Assembly (NCBI GenBank): GCA_910576325.1
Contig: CAJTIM010000020.1
Span: 24,495-88,494 of the forward strand
DNA length: 64,000 nt
Direction of reading: 5' to 3'
Origin: Clostridia bacterium
Lineage (GTDB): Bacteria > Bacillota > Clostridia > Lachnospirales > Lachnospiraceae
Shown: piece by piece, positions 41,952 through 50,984 of the stretch
Position numbering within the stretch: position 1 is the first letter of the stretch
Layout of the letters: each line of letters starts with the position of its first letter
Made by a program: the position numbers and the translations under genes
The notes under the pieces: generated by a model
Told to the model about the DNA's origin: nothing
The model's database searches: none
What the model saw: the letters and a program-made list of their open reading frames with translations, nothing else

Positions 41952-42145
41952 CCGACACGCCCAAGAAAAGCACCGCCACCACCGCCCGCCGCCCGGATTG
42001 CGTGACCGAGGTACGCAGAGGGAACACCGTCCTTGTGGTTTCCGGCTATTTCAAACAAGGCACTACCGCCACTGCCGCCGACAAGATGATGAAAGTGCTG
42101 GAAGCGGAAACCGCAACCGGGGAAAGAACCGCCCACGCTATATAA
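41948..42145 (+). CDS. TnpW-family transposon-encoded protein, 65 aa
   Basis: ATG 41948 behind AAAGGAG. The sequence MTDTPKKSTATTARRPDCVTEVRRGNTVLVVSGYFKQGTTATAADKMMKVLEAE is the TnpW family first named on Tn4451-like elements, always next to the large serine recombinase. Function unknown. Confidence 0.85.
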   Translation: MTDTPKKSTATTARRPDCVTEVRRGNTVLVVSGYFKQGTTATAADKMMKVLEAETATGERTAHAI

Positions 42146-42206
42146 TGCGATAAACCTTAATAAAAAAATGTGATATTTTTCGACATAAAGTAGCAAAAAG
42201 GACTGT

Positions 42207-42261
42207 ACAGCCAGCCCCGCCCTATGGTATAATAGACCTACGGAATAGTGGGGCTGGCTGT
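42207..42261 (+). promoter_or_regulatory. Recombinase promoter within a 12-bp inverted repeat
   Basis: ACAGCCAGCCCC (42207-42218) and GGGGCTGGCTGT (42250-42261) are exactly complementary and flank the -10-like TATAAT (42228-42233); no strong -35 is seen. The hairpin or operator would keep recombinase expression low. The recombinase ATG follows at 42279. Confidence 0.7.
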
Positions 42262-42278
42262 CGGAAACGGAGGACATT

Positions 42279-43901
42279 ATGCCAAGACAGACCACCCAGA
42301 AACTCATTACCGCCCTTTATCCGAGATTGTCGCATGAAGACACGCTTCAAGGCGAATCCAACTCCATAAGCAACCAGAAGCGAATCCTTGAAGCCTACGC
42401 AAAACAGAACGGCTTTTCCAACCTCAAATGGTACACGGACGACGGATTCTCCGGGGCAAATTTCCAAAGACCCGGCTTCCAGTCCATGCTTGCCGACATT
42501 GAAGCGGGGCTTGTGGGAACGGTTATCGTAAAGGATATGTCAAGGTTAGGGCGAAACTATCTTCAAGTGGGAATGTACACCGAAATGATTTTCCCACAGA
42601 ACGGCGTCCGCTTCATTGCCATCAATGACGGCGTAGACAGCGCACAGGGCGACAACGATTTTGCGCCCTTGCGTAACATTTTTAACGAATGGCTGGTGAG
42701 GGATACGAGCAAGAAAATCCGGGCGGTAAAACGCTCAAAAGGCATGAGTGGGAAGCCCGTCACAAGCAAGCCCGTGTACGGCTACCTCATGGACGAGGAC
42801 GAAAATTTCATCATTGACGAAGAAGCCGCCCCCGTGGTAAAGCAGATTTACAGCCTATGCCTTGCCGGGAACGGTCCTACCAAGATAGCCCGTATGCTCA
42901 CAGAGCAGGAAATCCCCACGCCGGGAACGCTGGAATACCGCCGGACAGGGAGAACCCGCCGCTACCACCCCGGCTATGAGTGCAAGTGGGCGGCGAACAC
43001 CGTGGTGCATATCCTTGAAAACCGGGAATACACGGGCTGTCTTGTGAACTTCAAGACCACCACCCAATCCTACAAATGCAGCAAGATTATCTACAACAGC
43101 GAGGACAAACAGGCAATCTTTGAGAACCACCACGAGCAGATAATCGACAGGGACACATGGGAACGGGTGCAGGAGCTACGCAAGCAGCGCAAACGCCCTA
43201 ACCGCTATGATGAAGTGGGCTTGTTCTCCGGCATACTCTTTTGTGCCGACTGCGGCAGCGTCATGTACCAACAGAGGTATCAGACCGAAAAACGGCGGCA
43301 GGACTGCTATATCTGCGGCAGCTACAAGAAGCGCACGGCAGACTGTACGGCGCACTTTATCCGCACCGACCTTTTAACCGCCGGAGTGACCGAGAACCTA
43401 CGGAAAGTCACCAGCTACGCCGCCAGGCACGAAGCCCGGTTTATGAAGCTGTTGACCGACCAGACCGAGGACGGGAGCAAACGCCGCAACGCCGCCAAGA
43501 AGAAAGAACTGGAAGCGGCAGAAAAAAGGATTGCGGAACTCTCCGCTATCTTCAAGCGGCTGTATGAGGACAGCGTGACCGGGCGCATATCGGACGAGCG
43601 TTTCACGGAACTTTCGGCAGACTACGAAGCCGAGCAAAAGGAACTGAAAGAGAAAGCCGCCGCTTTGCAGAGCGAACTTTCTAAAACGCTGGAAGCCACG
43701 GCGAACGCTGAAAAGTTTATGAAAGTGGTACGCAAGTACACCAGCTTTGAGGAACTCACCCCTACCCTGTTGCGGGAGTTTGTGGAGAAAATCGTAATCC
43801 ACGAATCGGAAGCCCTTGACGGGAAACGCCGGGGGAAGCTCCGCAGACAGGAAATCGAAATCTATTACTCTTTTGTCGGCAAGGTAGAATTGCCCGACTA
43901 A
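42279..43901 (+). CDS. Large serine recombinase (TnpX/TndX-like), 540 aa
   Basis: The catalytic domain has the serine in LYPRLSHEDTLQGESNSI (S18) and DDGFSGANFQRPGFQSML..., VIVKDMSRLGRNYL. It continues with the recombinase domain (KPVYGYLMDEDENFIID...), a zinc ribbon (CADCG... CYICG, about residues 322-347), a coiled coil (405-480) and a short C-terminal domain. It excises and inserts the IME between short inverted arms with a 2-bp core, as at the maff2 junctions. CGGAGG precedes ATG 42279. Confidence 0.95.
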   Translation: MPRQTTQKLITALYPRLSHEDTLQGESNSISNQKRILEAYAKQNGFSNLKWYTDDGFSGANFQRPGFQSMLADIEAGLVGTVIVKDMSRLGRNYLQVGMYTEMIFPQNGVRFIAINDGVDSAQGDNDFAPLRNIFNEWLVRDTSKKIRAVKRSKGMSGKPVTSKPVYGYLMDEDENFIIDEEAAPVVKQIYSLCLAGNGPTKIARMLTEQEIPTPGTLEYRRTGRTRRYHPGYECKWAANTVVHILENREYTGCLVNFKTTTQSYKCSKIIYNSEDKQAIFENHHEQIIDRDTWERVQELRKQRKRPNRYDEVGLFSGILFCADCGSVMYQQRYQTEKRRQDCYICGSYKKRTADCTAHFIRTDLLTAGVTENLRKVTSYAARHEARFMKLLTDQTEDGSKRRNAAKKKELEAAEKRIAELSAIFKRLYEDSVTGRISDERFTELSADYEAEQKELKEKAAALQSELSKTLEATANAEKFMKVVRKYTSFEELTPTLLREFVEKIVIHESEALDGKRRGKLRRQEIEIYYSFVGKVELPD

Positions 43902-43974
43902 AGCCCGACCCGTCCGGCAGTCAGCCGGACAGGGAACGGCAAAATTTTTTACACTTCTTTTACTTCTTTATCTC

Positions 43975-43994
43975 ACATGAGCAAAATCACAGGG
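43975..43994 (+). other. attR of the IME
   Basis: ACATGAGCA-AA-ATCACAGGG: right terminal arm, AA core and maff2 sequence. Joining the two element ends would give ACATGAGCA-AA-TGCTCATGT, a perfect inverted repeat around the non-palindromic AA core, the expected circular attachment site. Confidence 0.88.
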
Positions 43995-44076
43995 CATGAA
44001 GCAGCTCATGGCGGGCGGCGGCGTTGCGCTGATCGGCATGACACTTGTACCCCTGCTTTCCGGGCTGTTCGGCTAA
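43986..44076 (+). pseudogene. maff2: maff2, 3' part after the IME
   Basis: In frame with the 5' part across the reconstructed site it reads GAK-SQGMKQLMAGGGVALIGM, then TLVPLLSGLFG and stop (44074-44076). It supplies the second hydrophobic segment of Maff2. It has no start of its own here. Confidence 0.88.
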
Positions 44077-44095
44077 AAAGCACGGGTAAGAGCCT

Positions 44096-44965
44096 ATGCA
44101 GAGCATACTTGACGCGATCACGGAATGGATAAAGGAAATCCTCATAGGAGCCATTAACGGGAACCTGTCAACTATGTTCGGGGACGTAAACGAGAAAGTC
44201 GGCACGATTGCCGCAGAGGTAGGGCAGACCCCGCAGGGCTGGAACGCGGGCATTTTCAGCATGATACGCACGTTATCAGAAAATGTCATAGTCCCCATTG
44301 CGGGGCTTGTCATTACCTACGTCCTATGCGTGGAGCTTATCAGCATGGTTACGGAAAAGAACAATATGCACGACGTTGACACATTTATGTTCTTCAAGTG
44401 GTTTTTCAAGGCGTGGGTGGCGGTGTACCTTGTCACCCACACCTTTGATATTACTATGGCAGTATTTGACGTTGCGCAGCACGTCGTTTCCGGCGCGGCT
44501 GGGGTGATAAGCGGCAGCACGAACATTGATGTTGCCGCCGCCCTTGCTTCCATGCAGTCCGGGCTTGACGCAATGGAAATCCCCGAACTTTTATTGCTGG
44601 TTATGGAAACAAGCCTTGTGAGCCTTTGCATGAAAATTATGTCGGTGCTTATCACGGTTATCCTGTACGGCAGAATGATTGAAATTTACCTTTACTGTTC
44701 CGTGTCGCCTATCCCATTTGCAACAATGACAAACAGAGAATGGGGGCAGATCGGCAACAACTACTTAAAAGCCCTGTTCGCTATCGGTTTTCAAGGCTTC
44801 CTCATTATGGTGTGCGTCGGCATTTACGCGGTGCTGGTGAACAATATCACCGTGGCAGACAACCTACACAGCGCGATATTTTCCCTTGCGGCTTATACGG
44901 TTATCCTCTGCTTTTCCCTGTTCAAATCCGGCGCACTTGCAAAGTCAATTTTCGCGGCGCACTAA
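44096..44965 (+). CDS. VirB6/TrbL-like membrane channel protein, 289 aa
   Basis: Multiple membrane segments (about residues 65-90, 105-130, 165-185, 190-210, 235-255, 265-285) and the order after Maff2 match the polytopic VirB6-like protein of Tn1549-type elements. The N-terminal 60 residues (MQSILDAITEWIKEILIGAINGNLSTMFGDVNEKVG) are conserved in this family. It forms part of the inner-membrane channel. Confidence 0.85.
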   Translation: MQSILDAITEWIKEILIGAINGNLSTMFGDVNEKVGTIAAEVGQTPQGWNAGIFSMIRTLSENVIVPIAGLVITYVLCVELISMVTEKNNMHDVDTFMFFKWFFKAWVAVYLVTHTFDITMAVFDVAQHVVSGAAGVISGSTNIDVAAALASMQSGLDAMEIPELLLLVMETSLVSLCMKIMSVLITVILYGRMIEIYLYCSVSPIPFATMTNREWGQIGNNYLKALFAIGFQGFLIMVCVGIYAVLVNNITVADNLHSAIFSLAAYTVILCFSLFKSGALAKSIFAAH

Positions 44966-44971
44966 GGGCGT

Positions 44972-45030
44972 GTCAAGGGCAGGGTGGAGATTTTCAGAGC
45001 GAAGCGGCGAAAATACGACCCGACCTTGAC
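44972..45030 (+). other. Stem-loop between virB6-like and MT-A70 genes
   Basis: GTCAAGG (44972-44978) pairs with CCTTGAC (45024-45030), with inner GATTTTC/GAAAAT pairing and an AGAGCGAAGCGGCG tip. No gene is supported in 44966-45144 otherwise. It may be an mRNA processing or control element. Confidence 0.5.
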
Positions 45031-45144
45031 GCGGGAAAACCCCCATACAATAGGGACAGGCAAAGGGCATATATTGACCTTTGCCTTGACTGCCATAATG
45101 GGGGGACTTGCAGGAAGCACAGACGAAAGGAGGTACGAGAACCC

Positions 45145-45681
45145 ATTGAAAAGAAATACGGCATAATCTACGCCGATCCCCCGTGGAAGTACGCACAGAA
45201 GCGGCTTTCCGGCGCAGCAGAACACCACTACCCGACCATGAGCATAGAGGAATTATGTGCGCTTTCAGTCGCGGATATTGCGGCAGAGGACAGCGCACTT
45301 TTTTTGTGGGCGACATTCCCCCAGCTTCCCGAAGCCCTGCGGCTTATCAAGGCTTGGGGCTTCACCTATAAGACCGCCGCCTTTGTATGGCTGAAACTTA
45401 ATAAAAAGTCCTACACATGGTTTTACGGCTTGGGATTTTGGACGCGGGGAAACGCGGAACTCTGCTTATTTGCCACACGGGGACACCCAAAGCGGAAGTC
45501 TGCGGGAATACATCAATTCATTATCTCCCCTATTGAGCAGCACAGCAAAAAGCCGGACATTACGCGGGACAAAATCGTTGCCCTTATGGGCGACATTCCC
45601 CGGATAGAGCTTTTCGCAAGGCAGGAAACGGCGGGCTGGGACACATGGGGGAACGAAACCAAAAGCAGCATAGAACTCTGA
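45145..45681 (+). CDS. MT-A70-type adenine methyltransferase, 178 aa
   Basis: The signature DPPWKYAQKRLSGAAEHHYPTMSIEEL contains the DPPW motif; VWLKLNKKSYTWFYGLGFWTRGNAELCLFATRG and the ending 'IELFARQETAGWDTWGNE' complete the MT-A70 fold. It probably methylates adenine in DNA, protecting the ICE from restriction. No ATG/GTG/TTG stands before DPPW in frame after the AAAGGAGG site; ATT 45145 is the likeliest start, otherwise the start is unclear. Confidence 0.85.
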   Translation: MEKKYGIIYADPPWKYAQKRLSGAAEHHYPTMSIEELCALSVADIAAEDSALFLWATFPQLPEALRLIKAWGFTYKTAAFVWLKLNKKSYTWFYGLGFWTRGNAELCLFATRGHPKRKSAGIHQFIISPIEQHSKKPDITRDKIVALMGDIPRIELFARQETAGWDTWGNETKSSIEL

Positions 45682-45700
45682 CAGAAAGGAGGTTTTCGGT

Positions 45701-46105
45701 ATGGCGTATGTACCCGTACCAAAGGATTTATCAAAGATAAAAACGAAAGTCGCCTTTAATCTCACAAAGCGGCAGATCGTTTGTTTTGCGGCAGCACTCA
45801 TTATAGGCTTGCCGCTTTTTTTCTTGCTAAAGGACAGCGCGGGAACCAGCGCGGCGGCATTTGTGATGATCGTCGTCATGCTCCCCTGCTTCCTCATGGC
45901 AATGTACGAGAAACACGGACAGCCCCTTGAAGTCGTGATAAAGAACATCATTCAGACAAAATTTGTCCGACCAAAGGAGCGACCCTATCAGACACAGAAC
46001 TTATACGCTGTCTTGGAGAAGCAGCGGAAACTGGAAAAGGAGGTATCAGCGATTGTCAAAGGAACCAACCAAAGGCGGCGCACCGGGAAAAAGCACCGGA
46101 ACTAA
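45701..46105 (+). CDS. PrgI-family (VirB3-like) protein, 134 aa
   Basis: The pattern VPVPKDLSKIKTKVAFNLTKRQIVCFAAALIIGLPLFFLLKDSAGTSAAAFVMIVVMLPCFLMAMYEKHGQPLE shows two membrane segments (about 25-45 and 50-70) and the PrgI signature. It is the VirB3-position partner of VirB4, whose gene overlaps its end. AAAGGAGG precedes ATG 45701. Confidence 0.92.
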   Translation: MAYVPVPKDLSKIKTKVAFNLTKRQIVCFAAALIIGLPLFFLLKDSAGTSAAAFVMIVVMLPCFLMAMYEKHGQPLEVVIKNIIQTKFVRPKERPYQTQNLYAVLEKQRKLEKEVSAIVKGTNQRRRTGKKHRN

Positions 46106-48476
46106 GGCGAAGCGGAAACTGACCCGCAGCGAGAAGAAGCAGATCGCCGCCGCGATCAGACAGGCAAAGGGGGACGGAAAGGCGCACACCGCCCAGCAGA
46201 CGATCCCCTACATCAACCTGTACCCGGACGGGATATGCCGGGTAACGGAACGGAAATACAGCAAAAGCATTGTCTTTGAGGATATAAACTACCAGCTTGC
46301 ACAGGCAGACGACAAGACCGCCATTTTTGAGAACTGGTGCGACTTCCTCAACTACTTTGACGCTTCCGTATCGGTGCAGCTTTCTTTCATCAATCAAGGG
46401 ACTAAACGGGAGGAAGCGGAAAAGGCGATCAACATTCCGGCGCAAGACGACGCTTTCAATTCTATCCGTACCGAATACGGGGATATGCTGGGGAGCCAGC
46501 TTTCCAAAGGGAACAACGGGCTTGTGAAGCACAAATATATCACGTTCACTATCGAAGCCGACAACATGAGCGCGGCAAAATCCCGCCTTTCCCGTATCGA
46601 AACGGACATACTGAACAATTTCAAGGTGCTGGGGGTATCTGCCCGCCCTATGACCGGGTACGAACGGTTACAGACCATGCACGGGGTATTCCACCCGGAG
46701 GGGGAGCCATTCAGTTTTGATTTCTCATGGCTTGCCCCGTCCGGGCTTACCACAAAGGACTTTATCGCCCCGCCCTCTTTCCGTTTTGGCGAGGGACGGT
46801 ATTTCCGCATGGGACGCAAGATCGGCGCGGTATCGTTCTTACAGATACTTGCGCCGGAGTTAAACGACCGTATCTTAGCGGATATGTTAGACCTTGAAAC
46901 GGGCGTGATCGTAAACCTGCATATCCGCAGTATCGACCAGACGGAAGCAATCAAGACCGTCAAGAGAAAGATCACCGACCTTGACAAGATGAAGATCGAG
47001 GAACAGAAGAAAGCCGTCCGCGCCGGGTACGACATGGATATTATACCGTCCGACCTTGCCACGTTCGGCGGCGAAGCGAAAAATCTATTGCAGGATTTAC
47101 AGAGCCGCAATGAAAGAATGTTCCTCTTGACGTTCCTTGTGGTGAACATGGCAGACACAAAAAGGAAGCTGGAAAATGACATTTTCGCTGCGGCGGGGAT
47201 TGCACAGAAATATAACTGCGCCCTCACCCGGCTTGACTACCAGCAGGAAGCGGGGCTTATGTCAAGCGTCCCTATTGGTGAGAACCTTATCCCCATTCAG
47301 AGGGGCTTGACGACTTCCAGCACAGCGATCTTTATCCCCTTTATCACACAAGAGCTATTTCAGAGGGGCGCAAGCCTTTACTACGGCTTAAATGCCCTTT
47401 CAAACAACATGATACTCTGCGACCGCAAACAGCTTAAAAACCCCAACGGTTTGATCTTGGGAACGCCGGGAAGCGGGAAATCCTTTGCGGCAAAGCGGGA
47501 AATGACAAACGCTTTCCTCATTACGAACGACGACATAATTATCTGCGACCCGGAAGCAGAGTATTACCCCCTTGTGCAGCGGTTACAGGGACAGGTGATA
47601 AGGCTTTCCCCCACCAGCCCGCACTATGTCAACCCTATGGATATAAACCTTAATTACAGCGAGGACGACAACCCGCTTGCGCTGAAATCCGACTTTATCC
47701 TCTCCCTTTGTGAGCTGATCGTCGGCGGCAAGGAGGGCTTGCAGCCCGTGGATAAGACCGTCATTGACCGCGCTGTTAGGAACGTGTACCGTCCGTTTTT
47801 AGCAGCCCCCGACCCGGCAAAAATGCCAATCTTGGGCGACCTTTACGACGAGCTTTTGAAGCAGCCGGAGCCGGAAGCGGCGCGTATCGCGGCGGCATTG
47901 GAGCTTTACGTTTCCGGGAGCCTTAATGTCTTTAACCACCGTACCAACGTGGAGCTTGAAAACCGCCTTGTATGCTTTGACATCAAACAGCTTGGGAAGC
48001 AGCTCAAAAAGTTAGGTATGCTCATTGTGCAGGATCAAGTTTGGAACCGCGTCACCGTGAACCGGGCGGCGAAGAAATCCACACGGTATTTTATGGACGA
48101 ATTTCACCTGCTTTTGAAAGACGAGCAGACCGCCGCCTATTCCGTGGAGATTTGGAAGCGTTTCAGAAAATGGGGCGGCATACCGACCGCGATCACACAG
48201 AACGTCAAGGATTTGCTTGCTTCCCGCGAAGTAGAGAATATCTTTGAGAACAGCGATTTTGTCCTCATGCTCAATCAGGCGGCGGGCGACCGGGCTATCC
48301 TTGCGAAGCAGCTCAATATCTCCCCGCAGCAAATGTCTTACGTCACCCATTCCGAAGCGGGCGAGGGGCTTTTGTTCTATGGCAACGTCATTCTGCCCTT
48401 TGTAGACCGTTTCCCCAAAGATACCGAGCTGTACCGTGTCATGACGACGAAGCCGGAGGAAGTGGGCGGCGCGTAA
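46053..48476 (+). CDS. VirB4-type conjugation ATPase, 807 aa
   Basis: TTG 46053 (LSKEPTKGGAPGKSTG) lies 9 bases after AAGGAGG; the frame further upstream overlaps prgI and is not expected to be used. Walker A GTPGSGKS is near residue 470 and Walker B YFMDEFHLL near 685. The VirB4 N-terminal region (YINLYPDGICRVTERKYSKSIVFEDINYQLA) is typical. It powers pilus/channel assembly on the inner face of the membrane. Confidence 0.95.
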   Translation: MSKEPTKGGAPGKSTGTKAKRKLTRSEKKQIAAAIRQAKGDGKAHTAQQTIPYINLYPDGICRVTERKYSKSIVFEDINYQLAQADDKTAIFENWCDFLNYFDASVSVQLSFINQGTKREEAEKAINIPAQDDAFNSIRTEYGDMLGSQLSKGNNGLVKHKYITFTIEADNMSAAKSRLSRIETDILNNFKVLGVSARPMTGYERLQTMHGVFHPEGEPFSFDFSWLAPSGLTTKDFIAPPSFRFGEGRYFRMGRKIGAVSFLQILAPELNDRILADMLDLETGVIVNLHIRSIDQTEAIKTVKRKITDLDKMKIEEQKKAVRAGYDMDIIPSDLATFGGEAKNLLQDLQSRNERMFLLTFLVVNMADTKRKLENDIFAAAGIAQKYNCALTRLDYQQEAGLMSSVPIGENLIPIQRGLTTSSTAIFIPFITQELFQRGASLYYGLNALSNNMILCDRKQLKNPNGLILGTPGSGKSFAAKREMTNAFLITNDDIIICDPEAEYYPLVQRLQGQVIRLSPTSPHYVNPMDINLNYSEDDNPLALKSDFILSLCELIVGGKEGLQPVDKTVIDRAVRNVYRPFLAAPDPAKMPILGDLYDELLKQPEPEAARIAAALELYVSGSLNVFNHRTNVELENRLVCFDIKQLGKQLKKLGMLIVQDQVWNRVTVNRAAKKSTRYFMDEFHLLLKDEQTAAYSVEIWKRFRKWGGIPTAITQNVKDLLASREVENIFENSDFVLMLNQAAGDRAILAKQLNISPQQMSYVTHSEAGEGLLFYGNVILPFVDRFPKDTELYRVMTTKPEEVGGA

Positions 48477-48537
48477 CCCGCAGATTATTTTATCAACCTT
48501 GCGCCCCCTGCTGGGCGCAGATCGGAGGTGAACGACC

Positions 48538-50691
48538 ATGAAGCAGTACAAAGCCCGCGACAAGATCACGCAGAAAATGACCCGTGACGGGGCTGTTGAG
48601 GTGAACGAAACCAAAGGCACGAAAAAGCGTATCAGCAAACGGGCGCGGGAAGCTGTCTTGCAGAAAACGCCGGAACAACAGGCGGCGCAGGACGCACAGG
48701 CAGTACAGCCCATACCGGGCAGCACCGCCCCGGATATATCCCCCAATGCGCCGCCCCTGCCCCATGCGCCGGGGACGGAGCCGGAACAGGACACAGGAAC
48801 CGCCGAACGTGTCTTAGAACATATCGACGGGGCGCATACCCGGAACGCCAGCAAAAAGGCGGCAAGGAAAGCACAGGCAGAAGCCGAAAGCCGCGCCCGC
48901 ACTTCCCGGCTGCAATTCACCGAGGAAGAACGGGCAACGCCGGAGCTTGAAAAGTATATCAAGAGATCGGACAAAGCCGCTGATAAGCTGGACGCGGCAA
49001 GGGCGAAAATCCCAAAGGAAAAGAAACTTGTCAAGGAACGCACCTTTGACGAAGCCACCGGGAAAGGCAAGACCCGCCTACATTTCGAGGAACGGGAAAA
49101 GCCGCAGAACTACGGCAAGGCACATAAAAACCCGTTATCCCGCCCCGCGCAGGAAGCGGGTATTTTCGTCCATAACAAGGTACATTCCGTGGAAAAGGAC
49201 AATTCCGGCGTGGAGGGTGCGCACAAATCCGAGGAATTAGCGGAGAAAGGCGCAAAGTACGGGGCAAGGAAAGTCAAGGAGGGCTACCGCAGCCACAAGC
49301 TCAAACCCTACCGGGCGGCGGCAAAGGCTGAAAAGGCAGCGCAGAAAGCAAACACCAACTACCTTTACCAAAAGGCACTCCACGACAACCCGCAGATCGC
49401 AGCTTCCAACCCGTTCTCCCGGTATATGCAGAAACAGCGTATCAAGAAACAGTATGCAAAGACCGTCAAGGCACAGGGCGCAAAATCTGTCAAGAACGCA
49501 GCGGCGAACACCCGGAAAGCGGCGAAAAAGACAGCAGAGGAAACAAAGAAAGCTATTGCATTTGTGGGGCGGCACCCGGCGGGTATCTGTATCGCCGTGG
49601 GTGCGCTGCTGCTCTTTATTATGATTTCTTCCGCTTTATCCTCTTGCGGGGCTATGTTTTCCGGCATGATAAACGGCATTGTCGGGACTTCCTACACGTC
49701 GGAGGACGCGGATTTAGTCGCCGTGGAAAATAACTATGCGGCACTGGAAACGGATTTACAGCGCACGATAGACAATATCGAGCGCGACCACCCCGGCTAT
49801 GACGAGTACCGCTATGACCTTGACCGTATCGGGCATAACCCCCATGAATTAGCGTCCTACCTTACCGCGCTCTTGCAGACCTACACCCCGGCAACGGCAC
49901 AGGCAGAAATACAGCGTATCTTTTCGCTGCAATATACCCTCACTCTCACGGAGGAAGTGGAGGTACGCCACCGCACGGAAACCCGGACAGGGACACGGAC
50001 AGTCACCGACCCGGTAACGGGGGAAACATCTACGGAAACCTACGAATACGAGGTAGAAGTAGCCTATAACTATTACATTCTGAATGTCAAGCTGGAGAAC
50101 AAGCCCATATCCGACCTTGCGCCGGGGCTGCTCACGCCGGAGCAGCTTGAAATGTTCCGGGTGTACTTGGAAACCAGCGGCAACAAGCCTTTAGTCTTTG
50201 GCGGCGGTTCCCCGGACACAAACCCGTCCGAGGATTTAAGCGGGGTGCAGCTTGTAAACGGCACACGCCCCGGAAATACCGCCGTGGTAGACCGGGCAAA
50301 GTCACAGGTAGGCAATGTAGGGGGACAGCCCTATTGGAGCTGGTACGGCTTCAACAGCCGCGTGGAATGGTGCGCCTGTTTTGTTTCATGGTGCTACAAT
50401 CAAGCCGGGAAAAGCGAACCGCGCTTTGCTGCCTGCCAGTCACAGGGTATCCCGTGGTTCCAGTCCCACGGGCAATGGGGCGACCGAAGCTATACGAATA
50501 TAGCCCCCGGCGACGCAATCTTTTTTGACTGGGACTTAGACGGGAGCGCAGACCATGTTGGGCTTGTGATCGGCACGGACGGGCAGCGCGTTTATACCGT
50601 CGAGGGCAATTCCGGCGACGCTTGCAAGATAAAAAGCTACCCCCTTGACTACCGCTGTATCAAAGGTTACGGCTTAATGAATTGGAATTAA
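48538..50691 (+). CDS. CHAP/NlpC-type cell-wall hydrolase of the mating channel (VirB1-like), 717 aa
   Basis: The first 350 residues are charged and helical with internal repeats (KARAKIPKEKKLVKERTFDE..., basic), then one membrane segment (AGICIAVGALLLFIMISSAL, about 349-368), then an extracellular part. The final 150 residues are a CHAP amidase: EWCACFVSWCYNQAG with the catalytic Cys, DHVGLVIG with His. Together this is the wall-opening enzyme of Tn1549-type elements (CD1108-like). AGGTGA-type site before ATG 48538. Confidence 0.88.
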   Translation: MKQYKARDKITQKMTRDGAVEVNETKGTKKRISKRAREAVLQKTPEQQAAQDAQAVQPIPGSTAPDISPNAPPLPHAPGTEPEQDTGTAERVLEHIDGAHTRNASKKAARKAQAEAESRARTSRLQFTEEERATPELEKYIKRSDKAADKLDAARAKIPKEKKLVKERTFDEATGKGKTRLHFEEREKPQNYGKAHKNPLSRPAQEAGIFVHNKVHSVEKDNSGVEGAHKSEELAEKGAKYGARKVKEGYRSHKLKPYRAAAKAEKAAQKANTNYLYQKALHDNPQIAASNPFSRYMQKQRIKKQYAKTVKAQGAKSVKNAAANTRKAAKKTAEETKKAIAFVGRHPAGICIAVGALLLFIMISSALSSCGAMFSGMINGIVGTSYTSEDADLVAVENNYAALETDLQRTIDNIERDHPGYDEYRYDLDRIGHNPHELASYLTALLQTYTPATAQAEIQRIFSLQYTLTLTEEVEVRHRTETRTGTRTVTDPVTGETSTETYEYEVEVAYNYYILNVKLENKPISDLAPGLLTPEQLEMFRVYLETSGNKPLVFGGGSPDTNPSEDLSGVQLVNGTRPGNTAVVDRAKSQVGNVGGQPYWSWYGFNSRVEWCACFVSWCYNQAGKSEPRFAACQSQGIPWFQSHGQWGDRSYTNIAPGDAIFFDWDLDGSADHVGLVIGTDGQRVYTVEGNSGDACKIKSYPLDYRCIKGYGLMNWN

Positions 50692-50726
50692 AAAAATTTT
50701 GAAAATCAGAAAGGAGAATTTACACT

Positions 50727-50984
50727 ATGGCAGCAAACAAGATTGACCGTATCAACCGGGAGATTGAAAAGACCCGCGAGAAGATCACCGAGTATCAGAA
50801 CAAGCTCAAAGGGCTGGAAGCGCAGAAAACCGAAGCGGAGAATTTGCAGATCGTCCAGCTTGTGCGCTCTATGCGCCTTTCCCCGCAGGAGCTTACTTCC
50901 ATGCTTTCCGGGGGCGCAATCCCCGGCATGACCCCCGCACCCGCTTATAACGACGAACAGGAGGAAAACGAGAATGAAGAATAA
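50727..50984 (+). CDS. DUF4315 family ICE protein, 85 aa
   Basis: The coiled coil NKIDRINREIEKTREKITEYQNKLKGLEAQKTE followed by 'IVQLVRSMRLSPQELTSMLSGG' is the DUF4315 pattern. It always follows the CHAP gene in this ICE family. AAAGGAG precedes ATG 50727, and the end overlaps the next gene. Confidence 0.85.
   Translation: MAANKIDRINREIEKTREKITEYQNKLKGLEAQKTEAENLQIVQLVRSMRLSPQELTSMLSGGAIPGMTPAPAYNDEQEENENEE

Larger units (their letters stand above)
34697..43985 (+). mobile_element. Integrative mobilizable element (9.3 kb) inserted in maff2
   Basis: The ends are TGCTCATGT (34697-34705) and ACATGAGCA (43975-43983), exact inverted repeats, each next to an AA dinucleotide shared by both junctions (34695-34696 and 43984-43985). 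The element carries an XRE regulator, deformylase and kinase cargo, oriT region, MobC, relaxase, cysteine-rich VLP, RepA, DnaC-like loader, TnpW and a TnpX-type large serine recombinase at its right end. It has no mating-channel genes and must use those of a conjugative element such as its host ICE. Confidence 0.93.

Noticed and set aside
44740..45144. N-terminal extension of the methyltransferase overlapping virB6-like
   Set aside because: Runs out of frame through the virB6-like gene and a hairpin; no family similarity before EKKYGIIYADPPW.
48012..49070. Minus-strand frame of 352 codons across the end of virB4 and start of the CHAP gene
   Set aside because: Shadow of two well supported genes; serine/alanine-rich nonsense composition.
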